From positions 2,774,501 to 2,838,500 of the forward strand of contig JABWDB010000019.1 of NCBI GenBank assembly GCA_019614645.1: a DNA stretch of 64,000 nt. Direction: 5' to 3'. The first letter of the stretch is position 1. Each line of letters opens with the position of its first letter. This document shows, piece by piece, positions 36,095 to 47,853 of this stretch. The position numbers and the translations under genes were made by a program. The stretch is from Stratiolaelaps scimitus. Its lineage: Eukaryota; Arthropoda; Arachnida; Mesostigmata; Laelapidae. The notes beneath the pieces are model-generated. The model was not told the origin of the DNA. It saw only the letters and a list, made by a program, of their open reading frames with translations, and made no database searches.

Positions 36095-37060
36095 TTAGCC
36101 AGCGGACCTGAGCACCCAGCGGTTCGCGAGCAGTACCAATGCAGGACGCAATACAGTTGATCGAAACGGGTTGTCAATTGAGCGTCCGTGAAAGTCCACA
36201 ATGCGCCCTGAAAATGTCATCCCTGGATTGAATTGCACGGATGACATTCGGCAATATAGTCAATCATTGTAGCGGTCTTTCGGATTAGGCAGTAGCTTGG
36301 ATCTGTACACACACAATAGTGTCATATGGAATGGGGAGGATGACCTTCGTAGACACGAATCTATACCATTGTAATGTGAAAGTATTAAACGTACACCAAC
36401 ACACTTCGCGTCATTAGGAAGTATCATGCGTTGCAGCCTGAATTGAAACACTCTAGTCGAAAACATGACCTGTATCATACATTATATCTTATCACAATAT
36501 AATAAGGGCTTATAATAATACTTGACTCTATGTTGACTGAGTAAAAAACGCCTTGGTAAAATATATAGTACATACTGCGAAGGCTAAGAACGGATTCATC
36601 GAGGTTCGTGTGCGGGCTGCACAACCGATAACATCCGGAAAACTACTTCTGCTTATAGCAGTGACCTCAAACGCATACTGAACGAAACATTGAGAATAGC
36701 CATTTAACAGAAATATCTGAGAGACGGCGTGTTTACATGCATGAATTTTAGTCCTATCATTTTCTGAGTAAGTTCGCTATCTAATTTATTTAATTTTCAT
36801 TGTTGTTTTTAGGACACGATGTGCTAAAACATTTGGATCTGATTAATAAATCATTGTGAACAACTAAGAACCACAATTGTGTGTTATTTCTTGCTTTATA
36901 TATATATAAGGTTTGCGGCCGTATTTATCTTTGAAAAATGTTAACAGATTTTACGGTGAAAAGGCCCCGTAGTTCTCTAAGATAAGTGTTAGATAAGAGC
37001 GGGTTGAATAGGAATCAGCACAAGTATTTTATTTAGATTCGACTCTTTATTTACCAATAA

Positions 37061-37700
37061 TGATAATAATAATAACACTTTATTCAAAGGTTGAGGGCAA
37101 TACAATGTTTGATGGTAATAAAATACAATATTCACCAGGTTATTCACCAGGTTCGCCTATTTTACTATATGTACAATGTTTTCTCGTGTAACATGCGAGA
37201 AACTCTAAAATGCGAAAGGATCATTCCCGCAACGTTATTTGGCTATAACGTTTGGAAGGATATTCCTACGGGATCTAGTAGAAGTATCTACTAAGCGGCC
37301 TTCAGGTTTAGTAGATTTTCTTCAATGCACGCGAGGGAACGCTTGTCGATGTCTTCGAGTCTTTCTAAGATTTTTTTGTTTTTTCCGGCTGACCCTCAGC
37401 TGTTCCCCTATGCGACAGGCCTCAGCTCTTAACCTTTTAGGTATTACTTTGGAGAAGGTTTACCTCCGTGTTAATCATATTGACATTGATGAAGGTACTC
37501 GTTTTGAGTAGACGCCGCGAACTTTCTGTAATCTTTCTTTATCTTTTTTGAAGCCTGCATACCATATTGGAGCTGCATAAGTCATGAGAATACGGAAATT
37601 AGATATGAGGGAATATAAATGCCTATTTCTGTATCGTTTTCAACAGAGCAATGTCTCATTCAACTGCTGCAAGGTCGACTGTGAAGCAGGTAAACAAATC
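37061..37700 (-). mobile_element. LINE (non-LTR retrotransposon) 3' remnant
   Basis: Reading on the - strand from about 37610 to 37494 gives RILMTYAAPIWYAG followed by KKDKERLQKV. This matches the layout of the region just after the reverse-transcriptase core in Jockey/CR1/I-like LINEs, where YG/YA-x-x-x-W is followed by a basic helix with LQ-x-VQ. A frameshift then leads to VIPKRLRAEACRIGEQLRVS. The element ends near 37061-37090 with an AATAAAG and a TTA-repeat tail, typical of LINE 3' ends. Stops and shifts show that it is decayed. Confidence 0.65.
37387..37448 (-). repeat. Copy of a dispersed 59-bp block inside the LINE remnant
   Basis: The + strand core CTCAGCTGTTCCCCTATG and its surroundings match the copy at 56187-56246 at all but one of about 59 positions. 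Similarity stops sharply at both edges. On the - strand it encodes VIPKRLRAEACRIGEQLRVS. Confidence 0.85.
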
Positions 37701-39500
37701 AAACTTGACTGAAATGACTATTTCTATTGGCAGTGCTTCCAAGAAATAAGGCATAGTCCGAAAAATCGCTACTCATTGACCTTAGCTTAAGAGGAACCAA
37801 TTCTGCTTGGTCATGAATTCCCTAAGGTGTTCGAACTGAGGACGGTTTTTCCGAAGCACCGTTTGAGATGGCTCACGCAGGGCGCGATAATCGGTACAAC
37901 ATGCTTCTTCGACGCTGAAAAGAGTTCATCTATCACCTCTTATGTGGGCTTTGCAATCGTGATAAAGACAATGTAAAAATGCACTTTCAATAACAAGCAG
38001 CTCACCAACGAACACCCGGATTTGTCCTTACGGCAGTTGAGGGATGTTTATAACACGTGCAAATAAGACCGGATATTATTTTTAAGGATTCTCAAAGCCA
38101 ATATACGATAACTTAGGCTGCTGAAGATAATTATTTAATCAAATCATCCGTATTGTCTCATGTGGCTCACCTCTGCAGGCTGGCCCCTTTGCTCATAGAC
38201 CTGTCCATCTAGACTTCTGCCCTTATGCCGATGAGAGCCTTAAGAAGAATGAGAACGATTTCCAACTGACTTTGATTGCATGTTTGGATCTTGCAAGTTG
38301 AGGACTTTGCTATTATTCAGTCGGAATCTGGAAAGGTCTTGAGCAGAACGTGGTCAACTATGATTAAGACACGTAAGAGAATGCTAAGGATCAATGCCGA
38401 ATCTCCTGGGTTGCCAGGAATGGAATACCGATGGATGTCGGACATTGGGCTTTCATAGAAACACGATTTTCAATTTGCTTCTAGCGAGCACATAATGTAA
38501 TATATCCTTGTAGTGTGGAGTTTTGATTGCTATTACATGATCTTGAAATACCTACCTCAAGGGATTGTTGACGCTAATGGCCCCTGCGTTGTTCAACTGA
38601 GAGGATTCGTGTCATTTTGCACTGGTGGTTTTCATTTTATATTTAAGGTCATTATCGTAAGTCGAACAATTATGGGTAATATTCACTGAACCGTACTGGT
38701 ATAAAAACCCCCGTCCCTTGAATAACTGAAAATAGACAACTTAACGTGACATACGTTGATGAAATTAACGCCTCCCGCCCGCTACCATTGGCAGCCTTAA
38801 TATCATTGTATGAATAATTGACGAATCTCCTTATAGATTAAATTTTCCTTACAGATCCTTCAAGCTATCGATACAACACTCGTTCGCCGCGTGTTCTGGT
38901 CTTGCTGAGTTTTCCCCGACGGCAAAAGCAAGGAGAACATAAAAGCACAATGGCATAGGAAATAACGATGTGCGACACAGCTGGTGTTTGTCCCCATGTC
39001 TCCAATAAACCGCAAATGTTATGTTGTGCTATGTTATGCCATTACCGACGGTATTTCCCACTCCGGTTCCATAAATATTGGACAGATCCATATATGACGT
39101 TTGCAGGCTGACGGGTCTCCAAACGGAAAATATACAGTAAATATTTATTCAAACATACGGTAGTTAGGAATTATTTTTAGGGATTATGGGGGATATACAG
39201 TTGTTACATGGGAGGGCCATTGTTCAGTAGGCGCACGCGTATTTCTCAAAGAAACAACAAATGCATGTGTTTAATAGCGACCGTTAATACCGTTACAGAA
39301 CAAGTTAAGAGCGAGCACCATCCCTCGATGTGTAAAAAAACAGCGCAGTCGAACATGGAAAGTCAGATGTTAATCACATTATTATAGTATATAAATAATT
39401 ATCGTCGATCAATGGTTATCTTATTATCTTCACGCTCTTCACAATTCCGAGCATATCTATTATATAAGGCCCATATTTTCCTTTCACTTCTTTAGCAGCG
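37701..39500. other. Non-coding sequence
   Basis: There is no supported exon, RNA gene or element. Composition is unremarkable and A/T-leaning. Confidence 0.5.
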
Positions 39501-40010
39501 TCAGACAAACACGTATATAGAAGAAACGTGGCCGTGGCGTGTATGGCTCCGGGCATACAGGTGGGCACCCTCCCTACGGAAAGTCACGCCCAGGACAATG
39601 CCGCAACTGTATCGGGTTCGCAGGTTAATGGGAAAGGCTTGTCTGATGAGGTGGGAAAGCCTATGGGTGACCCCGACCATTTGTTCAGTTAGGCATACAC
39701 CACTCCTGTGCCGGTAGATTGGCCGGCCTGTCACGGGGGGGCCTCCATCTTCACCAGTCTCTCCCCGCGCATTGCCACTAACGTGAGCCAGGGATTAGGT
39801 GACCGGGCGTCCCCGGACAGAACCCCGACCCGGAATCCAAAGTAGTCATAGGGGACTAAGGCACCACGATATAGAACACTAGCTGGAGCAGCGACACATC
39901 TTCCCTAGAGATCGAAGTAACGCCAAGCGTAAAGCCGACCCTAGGGAAGAGATAGACTCTCAGCAGAGGATGGTGGTTCTAGCAGGTAGAGACGTTTTGT
40001 CAACCATGCC
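39501..40010. other. GC-rich island of unknown origin, possibly a decayed element
   Basis: GC content jumps against the flanks. A + strand frame from an ATG at 39543 to a TAG at 39690 encodes 49 residues with a soluble, coding-like composition (MAPGIQVGTLPTESHAQDN), and a - strand frame of 77 codons overlaps it. Neither has splice support. The sharp boundaries and compact GC-rich text resemble the 5' part of a retroelement more than a host gene, but no element protein is identifiable. Confidence 0.3.
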
Positions 40011-42028
40011 AACCTTGCATTGCATCAGCCCACCTTTATGGAGATTTGCAATGTTTCTGGTGGCGTCCGTACGTTTCAAGAAAATTTCCTCCTCTTTCCC
40101 TCTCTCTCTCTCTCTCCCTACACAAAAAGGAAAGGACGCTATATCTTAGTGATTTAACACGATTTAACACGTCTGTAACTGGCCAGTAGTGCGTGCCATA
40201 CCGTACACTCTGTCAGCTATTCCGCCCGGTCAATTACTCCACCTAACAATCGTTTCGACTTTTCTCTGCACGCGTTTATTGCATGCTGCGAAATCCGCGA
40301 CGACTGATTGGGCAATCCGTAGAAATATCGTCGTCACTCGTTGTGTCTCTCTTGTGCATGTGAGTTACTCCTAGCGTCGATTGGGTACGACGGTCATGAC
40401 ACGATGATAGTGGTCTCTGCGAGTTCAGCCAGGGACCGTTCTCTTCACCAGCATTTGGCCGCCATCGCGATGCAGGGGAGAGCTTCCGTGTTATGACAAC
40501 GGCCGGCGATTTGTCTGTGACGGTTTCTTTGGCAGGATGTTGGAATGAATCACTGACAAGTGGAGCTAACCCATGAGCCTGATGGGAATTTCCTAAAAAG
40601 ATAGCAGTTGTAACAGTGACACATGTGCCTCTTGCTACAGCCTGTCTTCGCCCCTTTCAGTCAGAAAACAGGAGGATAATTCAACAAGAAAACATGTGTT
40701 TGTTGATCTATCGTCGCTCATCATGAATGACCAGCTCCGATCTATTTAAAGGAACGTACGATGACTCAAAAAGTTGCAGCCTATCGAAGGATGTTTAAGC
40801 CTTTCGTACTTTATTATTACTATTTTATTTTCTTACAATTTGTATTATTTTGTTTGTACCATTTGTTCTATTATTATTATTATTATTATTATGTATTAAC
40901 TTCTCAACTGATACAATGGGGTTGTCTGAACGTGTAAACAATGATAAATAAGCGAGCCACCCATGCAGTTAGCCATTGGCTTTGGAAGAGTTTCATCGTG
41001 ATTTGGTTTCTTGACTAGAATCCCGAGAAAATGAAGTGACTAAAACCAATTTCACAAACCATATTTCACATACTTAAAAGTGCTACCACAATTCGACACT
41101 TTTGAGAAATTGTACAAGTAACTTGATCTTGTTATTCGCTATGACGAATACATGTGCGTTCTCGTTGTTCTATAAAAAGCATGCTTTTGCACTTCATGGA
41201 GGTCAGATTTCTAGCTACATAATATCGTGCTGCGAACTGCATTACATTGCTTGCATTCCACGCTGAAGAATGTCCTCAGATGGGTTCGAAATCGACAATC
41301 ATCTAACAGTAGCTTCATACAGCCGAAGTCAACGATCCGGCACGTCGAGCACGTATGCCCTGAAGTAAGCCGAGTATATCACGTCAGCAGAATTTACACG
41401 TCTCGGTTTCTTCATACGAAATGTGACCCACTACTGCTGCAAGGGTTAGCTGGCGGCATATACGTGCATGTTTCAGATCGGAATGAGTTTTTAGCAGAAA
41501 TCGTCACGCCAATAGTGCCATGCCTCTTACCCAACATTGTACTGCTTGAAACATCCTGCACATCCTGAAAAATCTCACCGGCAGCGGAGATGCTCTTACC
41601 ACGCGTGTCTGAAAGGATGAGAGTTGCCCCGCAACGTAGGCTCTACAAACTTGTGACATGGTTCAGATTGGCGGTAGCCGTCATTGGTGTCAGGATGGCG
41701 AAATGGTGCCGTGAGGGCCCCACCGGATGCAGCTGGCCCAATTTGGATCGCTCTCGTAGATAACGCCGAACTGCGTATATGTGAAATGTTATACGCTCTA
41801 CTTGTTCACGCTAAATATAGCGCAATTAGCCAACCTATACAGAACAGATCTACGAATGATAATAATAATAATACTAACATTGATATAAAATTTGTTTGTT
41901 GCTTATCCTTTTAGTGTTTCGACCACACGTGTCCCTAAGATTTAAATAGGCAATAATGGCGAATGCAGAATGTATTACAAGATACAATCACCAACCAAAA
42001 TCTATCTCTGACCTACCTTTCGTGAGAG
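40011..42028. other. Non-coding sequence
   Basis: CT-rich (about 40098-40116) and TTA-rich (about 40871-40893) runs are present. A 113-codon frame at 41227 on the + strand has no splice context or family resemblance and is treated as chance. Confidence 0.45.
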
Positions 42029-42112
42029 CTCCCATAGCCTCGAAGCGCAAAGCATCCCGCGTCTCCCATAGCCTCGAAGCGCAAAGCATCCGTCGTCGCA
42101 AAGCATCCCGTC
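42029..42112. repeat. 34-bp tandem repeat, about 2.5 copies
   Basis: Copies starting CTCCCATAGCCTCGAAGCGC lie at 42029 and 42063, followed by a partial copy of the end of the unit near 42097-42112. Confidence 0.85.
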
Positions 42113-43558
42113 ATGTCTCAACCAGCTACCGTCACTCTCTGAATCGGTAAGGTGGAACAATTAAGCAGGTATTTGTTAATTAGTTCGCATTACATAATCA
42201 GGAGAAACTAACTCGTAGATTTTGCCAACGCAACGCTCAACATCCTTCCGTAAAACATCTAGCCTGAGCTTGTCCAAAACCTGAGAGCTGGGGCATACGA
42301 AAGTACCAGGGCTCAAGCTTCTCGACTGACGGCGAAAGGCGAGATTGCAGCAGAGATTCACGTAAAACTGATAGACCACTATGGATAGTCGCCCGGAAAC
42401 TCGAGCAGACACCAAATTTGTCTCACACTCTAGACGTCTGGGAACCCCAACAGATGCCTCAACATATTTTGGGGTCCACAGAACGTACAAATTGACGTAG
42501 CCTTCTGTAGTATCTATGAAGCGGTGTTATTCTATTCATGCTTAACAGAGCAGTGAACTAAACGCGGCCAAGCATCTTTCTGGAATACTCAACTAAACTC
42601 CACTAAATGGAGCAGGATTGGCTCGCTCTTAAAATTCGTTAATGCATTAATTATGATGATGATGTTGTCATTGTTGTCTATTAGCTGCAAGTTGTTATGT
42701 CTATGATTTGCGGTTGCGATAGGTTTCTCATTTTGTCCAAGATATAGAATTAAAAATGTGTTGTAAGGGGCGTTGTTATTTACGACGCCAAGGAAAGCAT
42801 CAAGCCAAAATGTGCCACAAGAAAGACGCTTTGAAAGACGCTTTCTAATAACACGGACGTAGAAAAACTGTCGTTGTTACACCCGAACAGAACAGGCGAA
42901 TATGAAATTATTCTAATTCATTCGGAGAATGTTTCAGATATATTTTTAGAGCCATAAATAACGGTTGTTGTTCGTGTGGTGGCGGTCGACACATGTATCC
43001 GGCTTTGGCGAATAGCGCTATCATTTCCTCTAGTTACGTCATAGGGATCTGAACATTATTATAACGTTGGCACGCCGAATCCTAATGGACGTGCTATCTT
43101 TGAGCAAGCTCTGAAGGGTGCAATTCTCCTCTGCGCTTCTAAGGCAAATATCTCTCTAGCACAATCAGCTCATACGGATCAAATCAATCGATAATACGTT
43201 TAGTTCATTTTAGTTCATGGAGCAATAGAACTGATAGAGAGCGCCATGATCATTTTAGTGTAAACAGGCTGCAGCAGGTGGGGATTTGGGAGTAGTATAT
43301 GACATGACGTGTTAGATGTTCGTGGTTGCGACGCTGTTGCTCACTATTAAACTCTCGTATTCCTCGCTCCGGACGTCACCTGAACTAAGGCCAGATTGCT
43401 GACACGGTGAATGATTTTTGAGCTCGATTCGTTGATGGGTCGAAGGTGTACACTCGTGTCATCCTTAACTGTATTCTCATTGTGAACGCTTAACTGATAA
43501 AGAGTACACGACGTGAACTATTCCCCATACGTACATTTGGTGCATCTGAAATCTATAA

Positions 43559-43589
<31 letters not shown>

Positions 43590-46500
43590 TAAGTTTGGTT
43601 GATTAGATGCGCGCGTGTGAGTCATAGCTAAAGCGTGTGTCGAAATTATTAAATTCCGTGGAGCGGATGCTTTCAATTGCAAGGATTACTCATCTCGCCA
43701 AAGAAACATAAACGTACTTGGCAAATAACAAAGGCAGATTATTAATGCAAAATGTAATTTCAGTTAATTAACTACACAGACATCCGTTAACGCCCGTTCG
43801 CGTCCGTAGTCGTGGTGAGTTTGCATGGTGTTCGGCTCAGCTGCTCGTAGCGAAGTTGCTCGAAACCACACGCTTCTAACTAGGATTCAAGGACCTGGCG
43901 GTTACGTGGCAGCGCTGGAGCACAACTCTACAGGATGACTCAGACCAAATATAAGATTTATGTCCACTAGGAGGCCTGGAATTTCCTGTCACAATACCGC
44001 CGTCGTCGAGGTCATCGCCGACATGATTGATTTGTCACCAGTTGGTGACGACTAAATAGACTCGTGTAATAATCAGTGTTGCTATACTTGCTCTCCTCGT
44101 TTAAAACTTGTTCACTTGTCTTATCACAGACGTTCATAAGTGTTCATTGAAGGACTGCTGTAACTCAATATGGCCCTAGATGCTGAGTTGAATATTCCTG
44201 TATGCTGGGTGCAATTGTATATAATTCTATATAATGTGCTGAGTTGTCCTGTACAGAACCGAATCCTAAATCTACCTGTGGTTTGTTAAAGGCAAAGGTA
44301 AAGGTTCATTGGTTTATTGAAGGAGCTGGGTAGGTAGGCTTCGATGGGATGACGTCTTCGAGAACATTGCCAAAACTGGCAAATCCTCCTAAATGCGACA
44401 CTTCACCTTAATACCGGATCATCATAGAATCATTTCCATCCCAATTTGGATTGGTAAACTGTGCGAACTTCGTGCCCCCTGATGCAATGGACAATTATAA
44501 ACATGCGAATAAAAGATTAACTAATATAAACATATTGCAAATAAGAAAATAGGTCAACTTATACAAATCTATTCAACTATATTGTGTCCTCCTCCCACGA
44601 TCCTGCGGGCATTACGAAGTTTTTATTACCCGCATGAAACTCCTTTGGGCAATGTCATTATATTCCTTGTTCAAACATACAGACGCTACACAGCAGGCGA
44701 CGGCAGTTAGGCGGCAATTCTGCGGCCAATTAGTAATGTGTATCAGGCTACGATCATGTACATCCCTGGCAATGGCCAAGAGTTCGTCATGCTAATTAAG
44801 TGATGATTAAGTGAAGCTAAGAACGGCGCGTAGGGTGTGCAACCCGCTGGTAAGCGCCATATAATTTTACGAGGTTCTTGCTGCGAATATCCATTTCTGT
44901 ATTTCTGTCCCTTCTGAGACAAAGCGGGTGAAGAGGACGGCCTATCACGTGCTCTGGTGAACGTCGAAGTGTCCGTTGAACATTTGAGGCCTAATGTCCA
45001 ACGCCGATTGAGGCCGTCTCTTGCGACAGATGGCATCGGGCGGTATCCATCGACGAAAGGGAACAGACTCAAACAGATGTCCTGTTTTTCTCTCTTGCGG
45101 CTCGGGCAGGCTCAGGCGGACAAACGCTTAAAGGACAAATGCTGTCTGACTCATTCGCCTCATTCTGAGTTGTGCTCCTCCGTAGGCAACAACTCTATCT
45201 TGCACGCCTCTGGTAATCAAAGTTCCTGAGTGCTGTGCATCTCGTCTTCACTCCAACGGACGCCGTGAGCTAAACACACGCTCGGAACCGCGCAGCTATT
45301 CAACCAGGCGGTACGTAGGTCCAATATTTTATAGTCCCTGCGTTCATAGTCGACTGCTGAGCCAGTATTCTAAGTGTGTGCTTGTGTGAACTATTGTAAA
45401 CAGTGTCACGTTGGGCACGTGTACAGAAATTGGCGCACAGGAAACGCTCGTACTATTGTGTGTGTGTCACACGCCGAACTGCGCCATGAGACTAGTGCGA
45501 TTGCCATAGCCCCGCGACTTGTGAGCAGCTTAGGACGATGACAGTTCAGTTTTTCACGGCATAATAGGCTCGGTTAAAACTGGCCAAGTTCGATAGCGAT
45601 TGTACTTACCGATGATATTCCGATCAGCTTGTGGGATCTTGGGTCGGAAATGCTCAATCTGAGGCAATATTTCTAACGGACTGACGTTTCGTTGTTGTAT
45701 GATGGCTAGTTATACGGGCTCAAGGGCCGCATATCTTAGATATCGTATCATTATGGAACCATAACCAATTAGAGTTGGATCCTACGCCTGCCCATCGAAT
45801 GTGACGATGCGAGATTTCACCTTTAACAAGTCCAAGCTAAACGAATGATTTCTTAAGGGAAAAGAATATTCTTGGCTTTTGTGACAGTGAAATTTCTTCT
45901 TTCTTAACAGTGAAATTTTCTGTTGTTAACCGATGTTGCGAACTTGGAATTATTTACCAAAGTCGAATACTATACATATTGACTCGATAAAAATTTCTTG
46001 GTTTGGTTCAGATGAACTTCGGGCCATTTCGGCACGCCGAAGATTTGAAGGATCACCGCATTTCAAAAATTAGCCTTCGTTCAAACAACCGGACACTTTT
46101 CGAGCTCGAAATAATATACAGAAATATGAAACATTCTCGTAAACGTTCGAGAATAACCGTGAACAACTGCTTATTTATATATATCTCGTGTTTTTCTTTA
46201 GTCAACTGTTCCGAAATAACCACTCAGATTCTCCATCCATTTTTCTTCTAGTCATCCTTTGACACGAGTATTCTTATTTGTCGTTAGAAACAGTAAATAA
46301 TCTACCTTCAAAGGAGCGGATGTCGGCTAATTACGTCACAATACGCCATAGTTGAAATAGGAGGGTTTAACATATCGTTGCCTGATCACCAGTCAACTGG
46401 ATAAGCCGGAAACAAAATTCTCATATCAGAGTATCCATAAGCGTAGCCCTCTGAAACGTGGGTTTGTCTCATTAGAGCGTGTCCTCTGTGGGTGCGTCTC

Positions 46501-47190
46501 GCTGCTCAATCAACGATCGCGCCTCGTCTGAGCTGCCGTCGTCTGTACCCGCATATGGCGCAGGCCCCGTGATAAATGGATCTATTCTCATGTAGCTAAT
46601 TCTAATTCAGCCCGACGTAGCCAATGCATTCTGGACAGAACCGTGTGCCGGTCATTGTCTGCAGGTGGACATCCACCCGCAACGGCTGCGACAATCCACG
46701 TAGTGAAGTAATATGTGTTTCCTACCTGACAGCGGGAAAACACTAGGGGAGCGTCTAGACAATGAAAATATCTACAGGAGACGACACTACATGTGGGGAG
46801 ATTTAGCTCAGAGCCTCGGAGCAGTTTGTTCTATAATGTGCCACTAGGAACTTATAGCGGTCTTCGTAAAATCGAACGAATCTGTGATAGTACATTCGAT
46901 AAATTTCTGTAAATAAATGATTTTATTCTGCGTGAGATTCACACGGAATCCTACGAGATGTCGGTTTTTGGTGGGAATTAGGCCAGCAGTAGCTGGTAGA
47001 CTCGTCCTAATATTACTTCGAAATTCAGGAAGGCATATTCATCATTCCATTAGGGGAGGATATAACACGAACTAGTGCAGAGTGGGGGGAAGAGCAGAAC
47101 CCCACAATGAGGATATGTCGTTCCGGAGAAACGAGATCAACGGTATCTGCCAATATAATTGATGCATTGTAAATTGTTGCTTCACCACAG
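42113..47190. other. Long non-coding stretch
   Basis: No gene is supported. A - strand frame of 104 codons at 42176-42490 and overlapping frames near 44.74-45.23 kb are open, but show no splice sites in register and no family features. A TA run lies at 43567-43592. Confidence 0.45.
43567..43592. repeat. (TA)n microsatellite
   Basis: An alternating A/T run of about 26 bp preceded by an A run. Confidence 0.95.
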
Positions 47191-47216
47191 GGCGCCCGCT
47201 GGATCTGACAACTACG

Positions 47217-47795
47217 ATGCCGTTTCTGCAAACCTCCGATCGCCAGATCCATCCGATCATGCGGTTGTCCATCCTACTAGCGCTCAGCTCGCTGCCAGGT
47301 ACGTCACTCTTGGGACATTGTTTACCAATCCACCGAATAGACAACAAGGTCTGCCCAGTCGCGAGGGACAATCTGCTGGGACAATATCGAAAACGCAGAG
47401 ATGGCGATCGACTCCATTTTGTTTCGATCGTCGGCCATTTTTGGTCAAATCTCAAGCGAGTTCGACAGTCAAGTCGCTAGTTGGACACTCAATATATTTA
47501 AGAGAATTTCCTCCTTCCAGCACTAACGCTCGGAGCGTGGATCGGCAGTTGTGGCCCGCCGTATTTCTGTCTCCCCAAGGATCCTCTGCATATCAAGCCA
47601 TCAGCCAATGGAACTGCACCCGATAACCTGTCACCGCCAGCCGACACTACCACGGAAAGTGAGAACGCCTCGGACATCGTCGTCGACAACAGTACGACTA
47701 TTTTAAAGCCGCCAGGGCAGCCCTTAAATAACAATGGCAGCAGCACCTCTAGGGCGACCTCGCCCGGCAAGCCTTCACCACCATCTTCCGGTTGA
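47217..47795 (+). CDS. Small secreted mucin-like protein, two exons
   Basis: Exon 1 coding runs 47217-47298 and exon 2 runs 47521-47795. The GTACGT donor and CCTTCCAG acceptor join in frame, with the codon G|CA giving Ala28. The first exon itself opens after a CACCACAG acceptor at 47190, so a leader exon probably lies upstream. From the first ATG the product has 118 residues. A second in-frame ATG at 47259 (MRLSILLALSSLPALTLGA) gives a cleaner 104-residue form with a standard signal peptide. After cleavage a short loop C-GPPYF-C is followed by about 70 residues rich in Ser, Thr, Pro and Asn with sequons NGT, NLS, NAS, NST and NGS, and no further Cys. It is predicted to be exported and heavily glycosylated. 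I recognise no family; roles such as cuticle, saliva or mucus component are guesses. Confidence 0.68.
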
Positions 47796-47847
47796 GGCGG
47801 CAGTTCCTCGCAAAAAACCCCCGCCCAATGTGGCTGGTCCCTTTGCT

Positions 47848-47853
47848 AATAAA
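47848..47853 (+). terminator. Polyadenylation signal AATAAA
   Basis: A canonical hexamer lies 53 bp after the stop of the small secreted protein gene and supports that gene's 3' end. Confidence 0.65.

Noticed and set aside
41227..41568. 113-codon + strand open frame
   Set aside because: No splice sites in register and no recognisable domain.
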